A stretch of DNA of 31,856 nucleotides from an uncultured bacterium (lineage in GTDB: Bacteria > Bacteroidota > Bacteroidia > Chitinophagales > CAIOSU01), in assembly GCA_903861055.1 (NCBI GenBank), contig CAIOSU010000133.1:1-31856 (forward strand), in the 5' to 3' direction. Below are positions 7,297 through 16,032 of this stretch, one piece after another. Under the pieces are notes generated by a model. It searched no databases and was not told the origin of the DNA. It saw only the letters and a program-made list of their open reading frames with translations. Position numbers and translations under genes: made by a program. Positions within the stretch are counted from its first letter, which is position 1. Each line of letters opens with the position of its first letter.

Positions 7297-9657
7297 TTAA
7301 AATAAGATACGGTATTGTATATCGGGGAAAAACCCAATTTGGTATATCGTGTTCAGTTCGCCAGTGCGCGTATTAAATTCTCTACTAAATACATTTTGCC
7401 TGGCAGTAAGGTTTTGTAAATCGACAGAGAATTTTTGGGTAGCGCGTTTGCCTTGGAAGGTATAGGTAATTTTAAAGTCCCAACGGAAGTAAAGATTGTT
7501 GCGCTCCTCGAACGCCCTGCTGTTATCATAAACAGCATATCCTTGCGCTCTCGATGCCGTTAAATCAATTGGGGTGTAACGTTGCCCACCTGCTATTGCA
7601 AACTTGGTATCGAAACCAATAGTATGTTTCTTCTTTATCTTAAACTCTTTACCGCCCAAAACATTGAATACGTAATTGCTATTGAAAGTTGTATTGCGCC
7701 ATTCTTTATCGCTGGCCTCATATTTAGAGTCGAACAACGAAGCGGTTGCCAAAAAGTAGTAGCCTTGGCCAAAGAATTTTTCTAGGGTGAGCTCCAGCCC
7801 ATAGTTATAGCCACGGCCATTGTTTACCAAACTATCATATGGCTCTATGCCAAAGCCCGAACCTTGGTTCATTAGCGATACAGTGCTTGGCATTTGTTCT
7901 ACAGCTGCATTGGTTAAATATTGGCCATATATTTCGGCCTTGAAACGGAAGTTTTTCCCTATCAAATTGTCATAGCCAACTACTAGTTGGCTGCTGCGCA
8001 AAAAGTCTAGGTCTTCGTTGGTACGGGCACTGGTGCCATCGGAGTAATTGGTTTCTACATAATATGACTGCAATGGCTGAATTTGGCTATGCAAGCCAAC
8101 ACCAAAACTTATGCTTTGGGTGGGTTTAAACTGGTATCTTAAATTGGCTCTCGGCTCGGCTATCCATTTGTTATTCAGGAAAAACTGTTGGTAGTGTACT
8201 CCGCTATTTAGGGTCAGTTTGTCGTTGAAGCGATGTTGCCATTGTACATAGGCTTGCAGCAATGGTGCTATGCCCTTGTAATCTTGCACCCGAAAATAAG
8301 TATTTTCTGCAATGAGCTGAATGTTTCTCAACCGTAAATCGTATAAATCAAATTGAACACCAGCTTTAACTTGGTTTTTGGCATTGAATTTTTTATTGAA
8401 CTGGTAACCAGATGTATATTTTAATTGACTAAACTTTAGATCATCGGTTTCGGTAGGGCTGTTGTCAGCAATACTCAACGAATCTCTGCTGAAAGTCGTA
8501 CGCCATGCCGAAGCGGCCAAAAAGATTTTGCCGGAAGTGTTGTCGTTATAAAAATAGGTATGTGATAGACCAACCACGCCCATATCGCTTCCAGTTCGGC
8601 TATCTTCGCCTTGCGATGAATAGAAATTATCACCTTCAGCTAATTCACTGTCTAAAAACTCAATGTAGCTTTTGCCTGCAAGAGCAAACAAAGTGAATTT
8701 ACCTGCTTTTTTGGTTGGGGCGTTTATTTTGACAGTCAAATCCTGATATTGTGGTATGGCTGCACCAGTGCCGAAGTTGATACCTATAGCGCTTAACAAA
8801 CCTAAAGTGGAATATCGGTAATTAACTATAAAAGAGGCTTTGCTTTTTTTGCTAAAAGGTCCTTCTGCTCCAAATTCAAAGCCATTGAAACCAATCTGCC
8901 CCAAAAACTCATACTTCTCATTGTTGCCGTTGCGCAGTTGTAGGTCAAACACCCCTGCCGATGCATTGCCATATTCTGCGGGGAAGGCCCCAGTTAAAAA
9001 GTCAGAGTTTTTGAGGTTATTGGTGTTTAGCATGGTTACTGGGCCACCAGTGGTACCAAGTGTGCCGAAATGGTTTGGGCTCGGTATATCAATGCCATCT
9101 AGCCTCCAAAGTACGCCACTTGGGGAGTTTCCACGTATAATAATGTCGTTCCGGTCGTCGCTTGCACCGCTAACACCAGCAAAATTTTGCGCCATACGGC
9201 TAGGGTCGCTTCTGGTGCCGCTGTATTTATTGGCCTCTAATATGCTTAGGGTTCGGGAACTCACGGTGGCCATATCGTTCAGGGCTTTATCTTTGTCAGG
9301 GGCTGCTGAAATAACTACTTCGTCAACGCGCTTTACTTGCTCAACCAATTTTACATCAATCACTAATTCTTTGGCGGAGTTCACTTCAAGGTTGGCCAAA
9401 GTAATGGTTTCGTAGCCAAGATAGCTTACCTGCAGCGTAACCCTGCCAACTGGCACGTTTTCAAGTTTGTATGCTCCATCAAAATCAGTAACAGTTCCAT
9501 TTAGCGGGTTGCTACCAAGTACCACTATGGTTACTCCTGGCACTGGGCTTTGGCTTTGTACATCGGTAATGATACCCCTAATGGTTTGGATACCTTGAGC
9601 CAAAATGCCATGAGCAAAGAATAAAAAAAGAATGAGGGCAGAGAAGGTGGTTTTCAT
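7297..9657 (-). CDS. TonB-dependent receptor, outer-membrane, operon leader of LytTR system
   Basis: 786 residues from ATG 9657, chosen because it begins a clear signal peptide (MKTTFSALILFLFF, cleavage near ILA-QG); the frame extends to a TTG at 9693. Residues 24-105 are a carboxypeptidase-regulatory-like beta-sandwich (GVTIVVLGSNPLNGTVTDFDGAY). The plug follows (about 110-240, with IIIRGNSPSGVLWRLDGIDIP), then a 22-strand barrel ending in Phe, as the outer-membrane assembly signal requires. There is no SusD-like partner. The kinase begins 18 nt downstream, so receptor, kinase and regulator form one operon. The substrate is not evident; the plug sequence is of the type seen in many uncharacterised Bacteroidota receptors. 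Confidence 0.92.
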   Translation of the reverse strand: MKTTFSALILFLFFAHGILAQGIQTIRGIITDVQSQSPVPGVTIVVLGSNPLNGTVTDFDGAYKLENVPVGRVTLQVSYLGYETITLANLEVNSAKELVIDVKLVEQVKRVDEVVISAAPDKDKALNDMATVSSRTLSILEANKYSGTRSDPSRMAQNFAGVSGASDDRNDIIIRGNSPSGVLWRLDGIDIPSPNHFGTLGTTGGPVTMLNTNNLKNSDFLTGAFPAEYGNASAGVFDLQLRNGNNEKYEFLGQIGFNGFEFGAEGPFSKKSKASFIVNYRYSTLGLLSAIGINFGTGAAIPQYQDLTVKINAPTKKAGKFTLFALAGKSYIEFLDSELAEGDNFYSSQGEDSRTGSDMGVVGLSHTYFYNDNTSGKIFLAASAWRTTFSRDSLSIADNSPTETDDLKFSQLKYTSGYQFNKKFNAKNQVKAGVQFDLYDLRLRNIQLIAENTYFRVQDYKGIAPLLQAYVQWQHRFNDKLTLNSGVHYQQFFLNNKWIAEPRANLRYQFKPTQSISFGVGLHSQIQPLQSYYVETNYSDGTSARTNEDLDFLRSSQLVVGYDNLIGKNFRFKAEIYGQYLTNAAVEQMPSTVSLMNQGSGFGIEPYDSLVNNGRGYNYGLELTLEKFFGQGYYFLATASLFDSKYEASDKEWRNTTFNSNYVFNVLGGKEFKIKKKHTIGFDTKFAIAGGQRYTPIDLTASRAQGYAVYDNSRAFEERNNLYFRWDFKITYTFQGKRATQKFSVDLQNLTARQNVFSREFNTRTGELNTIYQIGFFPDIQYRILF

Positions 9658-9811
9658 ACAGGCTTTTTTGATTTTCGGTAGCGAATATCTCAAGCCCTTG
9701 GGTAATACACTATTTAATATCTGCGAATGGCATTTTATGGAAGGTGAGTGGCATTATTCGTAAATGAATAGCATATGGGTAAAAGCAAAAAATGTTAGAC
9801 TTATTATTTGA

Positions 9812-9828
9812 TCTCGTTTAAAACGAGA
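9812..9828. repeat. Perfect 8-bp inverted repeat between clpB and the receptor operon
   Basis: TCTCGTTT-A-AAACGAGA is a perfect inverted repeat with a one-base centre in the 260-nt gap between the clpB stop (9918) and the receptor start (9657). The centre is too short for a normal hairpin loop and there is no T-run, so it looks more like a dimeric protein-binding site than a terminator. It lies 155 nt before the receptor start. Apart from it I see nothing definable in this gap. Confidence 0.4.
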
Positions 9829-9917
9829 CTACTTTCCACTCAAAAAAGAGAGGAGTCTCAAAATGCAATTGTAAACCACCAACCATTGCACCCTGAAACT
9901 CCCATCATGAATTCTTA

Positions 9918-12551
9918 CTATTCAGCAGATATTTTGTCTGAATTTTTAATCTTTTCGTTGCGGAAGAAAATTACGCCATCCACTTCATCTATAATAACAC
10001 GCTCCTTAGGGTTAATGTTCCCGGCTAGAAGCATTTTGGCTAGGTCGTTTACCAAACCCTTTTGTATCACCCTTTTCAAAGGCCTTGCGCCGTACTGCGG
10101 GTCGAAGCCTTCTTTGGCCAGAAAATCGAGCGCATGCGAGGTTACATCTATTTCTACGCCTCGCTCGGCAAGGCTTTTCTTTAAGGCCGCCACGTGCATT
10201 TTCACTATCTCGCGTATGTTGCCTTTGCCCAGTGGGTTAAACATCAACACCTCATCTACACGGTTCAAAAACTCTGGTTTCAAGGTGCGGCGTAGTTGCT
10301 CCATTACCTGTGCTTTGGTTATAGCGGCTACTTCGGCCATGTTGTCGTCGTTTATACCCTCAAAGTTTTCGGTGATAATCTCCGAGCCCATGTTGCTAGT
10401 CATGATAACGATGCAGTTTTTGAAGTTGGCTATACGGCCTTTGTTGTCCGTTAGGCGACCTTCGTCAAGCACCTGCAGCAGTATGTTAAACACATCGGGG
10501 TGGGCCTTTTCAATCTCATCTAACAGCACTACACTGTATGGTTTGCGGCGCACAGCCTCAGTCAATTGACCACCTTCGTCATAGCCTACATACCCTGGAG
10601 GGGCACCTACTAAGCGGCTCACTGAGTGGCGCTCTTGGTACTCGCTCATATCAATACGGGTCATTAGGTTTTCATCGTCAAACAAGTATTCAGCCAGTGC
10701 CCGCGCCAATTCCGTTTTACCCACCCCAGTAGTACCCAAGAAGATAAACGAACCAATCGGCTTGCGAGGGTCTTGCAACCCTGAGCGGCTGCGGCGAATG
10801 GCATCGGCCACCGCTTCAATTGCTTCGTCTTGACCAACCACACGCTCGCGCAGTTCATCCTCTAGGTGCAATAGCTTTTCGCGTTCGCTTTGCAGCATGC
10901 GGGTTACAGGTATGCCTGTCCACTTGGCCACAATAGCGGCTATGTCTTCGGCATCTACTTCTTCCTTCATCAGTCGCTGACCGCTATCCATGTCATGCAA
11001 TTGTTGCTCCATCTTTTTCAGGGCATCTTCCGCAGTTTTTATCTTGCCATAGCGCAACTCGGCTACCTTACCGAAATCTCCGGCACGTTCGGCTTGTTCA
11101 GCCTCTAGCTTATAGTTTTCAACCTGCTGTTTCACGGCCTGTATGCCATCCACCACATCCTTCTCTGCTTGCCACTTGGCTTTTATCTCGTTGCGGTCTT
11201 CGCTAAGGTTGGCAATCTGTTTAGTCAGTTGCTCCAACTTGGCATCATCTTTCTCGCGTTTGATGGCTTCGCGCTCTATTTCTAGTTGCTTAATGCGGCG
11301 CTCCAGTTCGTCTAGCTCTTCGGGCAAACTGTCCATTTCTAATCGCAGTTTGGCTGCGGCTTCGTCCATTAGGTCAATGGCTTTATCGGGCAAAAAGCGG
11401 TCGGTAATGTAGCGGTGCGAAAGTTCTACGGCAGCCAAAATGGCTTCGTCTTTTATGCGCACTTTATGGTGCGTTTCGTAGCGTTCTTTTAGCCCGCGCA
11501 AAATGCTCACCGCATCCTCCACGTTCGGCTCATCAATCATCACCTTCTGGAAACGGCGTTCTAGTGCCTTATCCTTCTCAAAGTACTTTTGGTACTCGTT
11601 TAAGGTAGTGGCACCAACGGCGCGCAGCTCTCCACGGGCTAGGGCGGGTTTTAATATATTAGCCGCATCCATGGCACCATCACCGCCACCGGCACCCACA
11701 AGTGTGTGTATCTCGTCAATAAACAAAATGATTTGCCCGTTGCTGTCAATTACCTCTTTGGTAACGGCTTTTAGGCGTTCTTCAAACTCACCTTTGTATT
11801 TGGCACCCGCTATCAGTGAGCCCATATCTAAGGCGTATATCACTTTGCTCTTCAGGTTTTCGGGTATATCGCCGTTTACTATACGGTGGGCAATGCCCTC
11901 TGCAATGGCGGTTTTACCCACACCTGGTTCACCTACTAGCATAGGGTTGTTCTTGGTTCGGCGGCTCAATATGTGCAGCACACGGCGTATCTCCTCGTCT
12001 CGACCTATTACAGGGTCTAGTTTGCCGCTTTGGGCAGCCTTGTTCAGGTTATTGGCGTACTTATCCAGCGCATTGTACTTGCTTTCGGCTGCTTGGTCGG
12101 TCACCTTGCTACCCTTTCGAAGGTCGGCTATAGCGGCTTTTAGGCCTTTCTCTTCTACGCCCGAGTCTTTCATTAGCCCTGCGATGGTATCGTTGCCCGC
12201 CAATAGCGCCAATATGAGGTGCTCCACGCTCACAAATTCGTCCTTAAACTCCTTCATGTATTCTTGCGCCTTCATCATGGTGCGGTTAGCGCCATTGCTC
12301 ATGTATTCGCCTCCGGCAGCACCACCGCTTACTTTGGGCAGTTTTGCCAATTGCTCATCTACTTTGGTAGTAAGCAAATTGATGTTTACGTTCAGTTTCT
12401 TGAAAAGGAAACCCACTACGTTTTCATCCACCAACAACAAGGCTTTCAGCAGATGGGCATTTTCAATGCTTTGGTGCTGAGCGCTAAATGCCAGTTGCTG
12501 TGCTTTTTGCACGGCATCTTGGGCCTTGATGGTAAAATTATTTAGGTTCAT
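9918..12551 (-). CDS. clpB: ATP-dependent chaperone ClpB
   Basis: 877 residues from ATG 12551; in-frame TTG at 12599 would add residues encoded by a low-complexity repeat and is rejected. The protein disaggregates heat-damaged proteins together with DnaK. It has an N-domain (5-145), first AAA+ domain with Walker A GEPGVGKT (207-214) and Walker B ILFIDE (275-280), a long coiled-coil middle domain (about 405-530) that marks ClpB rather than ClpA/ClpC, and a second AAA+ domain with GTTGVGKT (606-613), SRLVGAPPGYVGYDEGG and VVLLDE. The C-terminus is slightly extended with Lys/Asn-rich residues. No heat-shock inverted repeat (CIRCE) was seen upstream. Confidence 0.96.
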   Translation of the reverse strand: MNLNNFTIKAQDAVQKAQQLAFSAQHQSIENAHLLKALLLVDENVVGFLFKKLNVNINLLTTKVDEQLAKLPKVSGGAAGGEYMSNGANRTMMKAQEYMKEFKDEFVSVEHLILALLAGNDTIAGLMKDSGVEEKGLKAAIADLRKGSKVTDQAAESKYNALDKYANNLNKAAQSGKLDPVIGRDEEIRRVLHILSRRTKNNPMLVGEPGVGKTAIAEGIAHRIVNGDIPENLKSKVIYALDMGSLIAGAKYKGEFEERLKAVTKEVIDSNGQIILFIDEIHTLVGAGGGDGAMDAANILKPALARGELRAVGATTLNEYQKYFEKDKALERRFQKVMIDEPNVEDAVSILRGLKERYETHHKVRIKDEAILAAVELSHRYITDRFLPDKAIDLMDEAAAKLRLEMDSLPEELDELERRIKQLEIEREAIKREKDDAKLEQLTKQIANLSEDRNEIKAKWQAEKDVVDGIQAVKQQVENYKLEAEQAERAGDFGKVAELRYGKIKTAEDALKKMEQQLHDMDSGQRLMKEEVDAEDIAAIVAKWTGIPVTRMLQSEREKLLHLEDELRERVVGQDEAIEAVADAIRRSRSGLQDPRKPIGSFIFLGTTGVGKTELARALAEYLFDDENLMTRIDMSEYQERHSVSRLVGAPPGYVGYDEGGQLTEAVRRKPYSVVLLDEIEKAHPDVFNILLQVLDEGRLTDNKGRIANFKNCIVIMTSNMGSEIITENFEGINDDNMAEVAAITKAQVMEQLRRTLKPEFLNRVDEVLMFNPLGKGNIREIVKMHVAALKKSLAERGVEIDVTSHALDFLAKEGFDPQYGARPLKRVIQKGLVNDLAKMLLAGNINPKERVIIDEVDGVIFFRNEKIKNSDKISAE

Positions 12552-12559
12552 GTTTTTAG

Positions 12560-12587
12560 TTTCGAGTTTTGGGTTGCGAGTTACGCG
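12560..12587. repeat. Degenerate heptamer tandem repeat in front of clpB
   Basis: Four consecutive 7-bp units on the plus strand, TTTCGAG, TTTTGGG, TTGCGAG and TTACGCG, share a TTNYGNG-like pattern. They occupy the transcribed leader just upstream of the clpB ATG (12551). The same period with a different unit occurs at 31575-31602. Confidence 0.5.
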
Positions 12588-12869
12588 TTGGTAATTCACG
12601 CTATGTTAAGTTATACAACAAATGCCGTACCGACGCAGATAAAAACATGATTAATGTCAATATGGCATAAAATTTTAAATTGTTTTGACTAGTTGGCAGG
12701 TAGAAATGTTTTGCGGGGGGTGTTTTGGCGGTTTGTAACCAATTTCGAAGGGATGGTTGAATATTGAACATTGGCTTTCACTTCATTTTGATTATCAACC
12801 GCTGTTAAGCTTTGTAATTGGTGCAGCATAGATTAAAACCTATCCTCAATTTTTTTTCCTCAAAAGGTT

Positions 12870-12877
12870 TAAATTTG
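12870..12877 (+). promoter_or_regulatory. -7 promoter element of yebC
   Basis: TAAATTTG matches TAnnTTTG exactly, 24 nt before the ATG at 12902. The -33 position is a T-run without a clear TTTG. Confidence 0.42.
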
Positions 12878-12901
12878 CGGTACAGTAAAAAATACCAAAG
12901 T

Positions 12902-13612
12902 ATGGGAAGAGCGTTTGAATATCGCAAGGCGCGCAAAGAGAAGCGCTGGGGCCAAATGGCCAAAACATTTACCAAAATTGGCCGGGAGATTTCTATAGCG
13001 GTTAAAGAAGGTGGCCCTGATCCGAGCACTAATGCCCGCCTGCGTGCCGCCATGCAAAACGCCCGCGGAGCTAACATGCCCAAAGATACCGTGGAGGCTG
13101 CTGTAAAACGCGCTAGTGAGAAAGGCGAGAAAGACTTTAACGAAGTTGTGTACGAAGGCTATGGCCCGCACGGCGTGCCTATTATGGTTGAGTGCGCTAC
13201 CGACAACCCAGTGCGCACGGTTGCCAACTTGAGGGTATATTTTAGCCGCAGTGGAGGTGCCTTAGGAACCAATGGCTCAGTTGATTTTATGTTCAGCCGA
13301 AAAGGAGTGTTTCGTATACCTGCCGAGGGTGTTGATTTGGACGAATTGGAGTTGGATATTATCGACTTTGGCGCAGAAGAAATAAAACTGCAAGAAGACG
13401 AGATTGAAATCATTACAGCATACACTGACTTTGGCAACATGCAAAAAGGTTTGGAGGAGAAAGGCATTACCGTAACCAATGCCAGCCTGCAACGCATACC
13501 TATGAGCACTAAAGACGACCTTACCGACGAACAAGCGGACGACGTAGAGGGGCTGTTAGATAAACTAGACGACGATGACGATGTGTTGGCAGTGTTCCAT
13601 AACATGGCTTAA
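12902..13612 (+). CDS. yebC: YebC/PmpR-family protein
   Basis: 236 residues from ATG 12902; the frame is open to an earlier start at 12818 but the family begins MGRAFEYRKARKEKRW. The conserved N-terminal basic region (KARKEKRWGQMAKTFTKIGREI), the NMPKDTVEAAVKRA helix and the EGYGPHGVPIMVEC strand are all present, followed by the two alpha/beta domains and an acidic end (LLDKLDDDDDVLAVFHNM). YebC proteins were described as DNA-binding regulators, and more recent work links them to translation of proline-rich stretches at the ribosome, so the older regulator label should be treated with care. A rho-independent terminator follows at 13639-13670. Confidence 0.95.
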   Translation: MGRAFEYRKARKEKRWGQMAKTFTKIGREISIAVKEGGPDPSTNARLRAAMQNARGANMPKDTVEAAVKRASEKGEKDFNEVVYEGYGPHGVPIMVECATDNPVRTVANLRVYFSRSGGALGTNGSVDFMFSRKGVFRIPAEGVDLDELELDIIDFGAEEIKLQEDEIEIITAYTDFGNMQKGLEEKGITVTNASLQRIPMSTKDDLTDEQADDVEGLLDKLDDDDDVLAVFHNMA

Positions 13613-13638
13613 GTGCACTACACCGCTGCATTATACCG

Positions 13639-13670
13639 AGAGCTACCCATTAGGGTGGCTCTTTTTTTTT
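13639..13670 (+). terminator. Rho-independent terminator of yebC
   Basis: A 10-bp stem (AGAGCTACCC with GGGTGGCTCT, one G-U pair) closes an ATTA loop and runs into a tract of nine T. It starts 26 nt after the yebC stop. Confidence 0.85.
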
Positions 13671-13729
13671 AAGAGCTTCGAGTGTCTCTCACTTGCCATT
13701 TCTTGTCTGTCAATTTCCAAAACAATGTC

Positions 13730-13761
13730 TTTGGTTTCGTGTTGATTTATTAATATCTTAC
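13730..13761 (+). promoter_or_regulatory. Promoter of the secreted hydrolase gene
   Basis: TTTG at 13730-13733 and TATCTTAC at 13754-13761, 20 nt apart, resemble the Bacteroidota -33/-7 pair with two mismatches in the -7 box. It lies 17 nt before the ATG at 13779. Confidence 0.4.
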
Positions 13762-13778
13762 AGCTATACAAACCAACC

Positions 13779-16028
13779 ATGCGCTTTTTACCACTAACCA
13801 TTTGTATAATGGCGTTCGCCCTTACCTCAATTGCCCAGCCATTTGCCATTGGTAGGCAAACCATAACTCTTACTGACCCATCTAGGAGCAACCGAAGTAT
13901 CCCGAGCGAGATTTTTTATCCAGCAACATCAGCAGGCAACAATACACCTGTGGCTAATGGTGTATTTCCGGTTATCGTGTTTGGACATGGTTTTTCTATG
14001 AATTACGATGCCTATTCCAACTTTTGGAACGAGTTGGTTCCTCAAGGATATATTCTTGCTTTCCCGAAAACGGAGATAGGCCCAATACCTTTTCCTTCGC
14101 ATGGCGACCTAGCAGCCGATATGAACTATACCATAACTTGGTTTTTAGCCGAAAACACAACGGTAGCATCGCGATATAATCAAAAACTGAATGGCAAATT
14201 TGGCGTAATGGGCCACTCAATGGGCGGTGGATGCAGCTTTATAGCGGCAGCTACCAACCCCAACATTACTGTGATAGCCAATTATGCTGCTGCCGAAACT
14301 AACCCATCAGCCATAGCTGCTGCGGCAAACATTACCATACCGGCATTGATATTTGCAGGTAGTAAAGATTGCGTAGCCGGCCCAAGCGGCAACCAGACGC
14401 CCATGTACAATGCGCTTGCATCGGCATGCAAAAGTTATGTAAATGTTACTGACGGCAGCCACTGCCAGTTTGGCGAAAGCAATACGCTTTGCAACTTTGG
14501 CGAAACTACCTCTTGTCCATTTGCGAGTTATATAAGCCGCAGTGCACAGCATACTAAGACATTTCAATACCTCAATCCGTTTTTACGTTTTTACCTAAAA
14601 GGCGATTGCAGTGCTTGGTCCGAGTATCAGCAATTATTGGCCAACCCAACTGGGGCAACGGTACAAAATAGCTGCAGCTACCAGCTACCGGTTGCTGCCA
14701 TAACCGTTAACGGCAGCCAAAATATTTGTTATGGCGACTCTACCCTGTTGGAGGCAAATAATAGCTACTCAAATTTATGGACAGGTGGTAGCACGCAGCA
14801 GCAGCTCACCATTACCCAAGGCGGTACTTACCAATTGATAGTGACCGATAACTTGGGGTGCAAAGACACCACTACCCAAGCCATAACGCAAACCGCCATA
14901 CAAGTGCAAGCCAATATTGTTAATGCCAACTGCGGCAGCAACGATGGTGAAGCAACCCTGAATCCTATTGGCGGCGCTTCGCCCTATAGTTTTCAATGGC
15001 CCAATGGTGATACTAATAATAGTATAATCGGTCTATCTGCTGGTAGTTATGCCGTTACCGTTACCGATGATAATGCGTGTAATACTATTTATACCTTATC
15101 TATTTCGGCACCTGGAACACTTTCTGCAAGCATTGCAACTATTGGTACTACTTGCCCAAGCGATAGCAATGGCACTGCTATAGCATCGGTAAGTGGCGGT
15201 ACCACACCATACGGTTACAGTTGGCAAAGCGTTTCTAGCACAAACGATACGGCTACAGGATTTCCTGCAGGCCAGTATCAGTTAATAGTTACTGATAGTA
15301 ATGGCTGCAACTTAATAGATACGTTTGATATTACCAGCCCAATCTTATGGTCGCCATTAATAGTGTCGCTCACTGGAACAGAACTATGCGAAGAAGACAC
15401 CGCTAAAATTGTACCTATCGATAACTACTACGGCTACGTTTGGAATACGGGCGACACAACTCAAACTATTAACGTAACCCAAAGCGGGTTTTATAATTGC
15501 ACCGTGTTGGATGGCAACGGATGTTATGTGCCTGGGGTTGGAGTAACAGTTAACTTTTTTCAAAATTATCTTAACCCTGAAATAGAGCTGACCGGAGATT
15601 CATTGTACCTTACCGAAGGTAATGCAGTGGCTTGGTTTGTTGATGGTGTTGAAATAAGTGGTGCTAATGACAACTACATTATTAACCCCGCAGCTGGTGG
15701 CTATTTTGCGCAAGTGGTTGATAGCAATGGATGTATTGATATTGCTAAGGCTTACACGGTTACAGGTGTAATACAACCTAAACTATTACAGGGCATACAA
15801 GTATACCCTAACCCTACTAAAGATATGCTAACTATTACCGGTACGCCAATAGGTATTGAGTTAATGATTACCGATATATTGGGTAAGCGATTTGAGGTTT
15901 CAAGCTATGATATGAGCGAAAATGGTACAATTACCTTAAAATTGGACCAATTACCAGCGCAGATGTACTTTTTGCAAATAGTTTCGGGCGAAAGCCGATA
16001 TATTTGCAAGGTTTTTATTACGCAATAG
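13779..16028 (+). CDS. T9SS-secreted alpha/beta hydrolase with SprB-type repeats (polyesterase/lipase-like)
   Basis: 749 residues from ATG 13779. Signal peptide 1-19 ends at SIA-QP. Residues 20-290 form an alpha/beta hydrolase: oxyanion loop GHGFSMNYD (69-77), nucleophile Ser147 in GHSMGGG, likely acid Asp197 in FAGSKDCVAGP, and His228 in DGSHCQF. This order and the GHSMGGG box resemble the dienelactone/chlorophyllase/cutinase-like polyester hydrolases. Two SprB-type repeats follow (about 385-435 and 459-515, each ending VTD.N.C), then further Cys-containing Ig-like segments, and a T9SS type A sorting domain (674-749, starting VYPNPTKDML). Many Cys suggest disulfides outside the cell. The thioesterase starts 4 nt after its stop. 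The natural substrate is unknown; lipid or polyester is inference. Confidence 0.88.
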   Translation: MRFLPLTICIMAFALTSIAQPFAIGRQTITLTDPSRSNRSIPSEIFYPATSAGNNTPVANGVFPVIVFGHGFSMNYDAYSNFWNELVPQGYILAFPKTEIGPIPFPSHGDLAADMNYTITWFLAENTTVASRYNQKLNGKFGVMGHSMGGGCSFIAAATNPNITVIANYAAAETNPSAIAAAANITIPALIFAGSKDCVAGPSGNQTPMYNALASACKSYVNVTDGSHCQFGESNTLCNFGETTSCPFASYISRSAQHTKTFQYLNPFLRFYLKGDCSAWSEYQQLLANPTGATVQNSCSYQLPVAAITVNGSQNICYGDSTLLEANNSYSNLWTGGSTQQQLTITQGGTYQLIVTDNLGCKDTTTQAITQTAIQVQANIVNANCGSNDGEATLNPIGGASPYSFQWPNGDTNNSIIGLSAGSYAVTVTDDNACNTIYTLSISAPGTLSASIATIGTTCPSDSNGTAIASVSGGTTPYGYSWQSVSSTNDTATGFPAGQYQLIVTDSNGCNLIDTFDITSPILWSPLIVSLTGTELCEEDTAKIVPIDNYYGYVWNTGDTTQTINVTQSGFYNCTVLDGNGCYVPGVGVTVNFFQNYLNPEIELTGDSLYLTEGNAVAWFVDGVEISGANDNYIINPAAGGYFAQVVDSNGCIDIAKAYTVTGVIQPKLLQGIQVYPNPTKDMLTITGTPIGIELMITDILGKRFEVSSYDMSENGTITLKLDQLPAQMYFLQIVSGESRYICKVFITQ

Positions 16029-16032
16029 CGCC

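Larger units (their letters stand above)
12552..12901. other. 350-nt intergenic region between divergent clpB and yebC
   Basis: No ORF with coding character was found. Next to clpB is a degenerate heptamer tract (12560-12587). Next to yebC is a -7 box (12870-12877). The middle is AT-rich with G-runs (around 12713-12723) and no RNA gene that I can recognise. The clpB promoter must lie here but I could not fix it. Confidence 0.5.

Noticed and set aside
9808..10569. 253-residue open frame on the plus strand over the 3' end of clpB
   Set aside because: Ser/Ile/Thr-rich composition typical of antisense to a conserved gene; the minus-strand frame is unmistakable ClpB.
11503..12480. 325-residue open frame antisense to clpB
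   Set aside because: Same reason: Ser/Leu/Pro-rich translation with no domain, fully inside clpB on the other strand.
12655..12660. TTGACA before clpB as a sigma70-type -35 box
   Set aside because: Spacing to the nearest TATCTG is too short and Bacteroidota use a different consensus.
13159..13605. 148-residue open frame antisense to yebC
   Set aside because: Ser-rich shadow of yebC.
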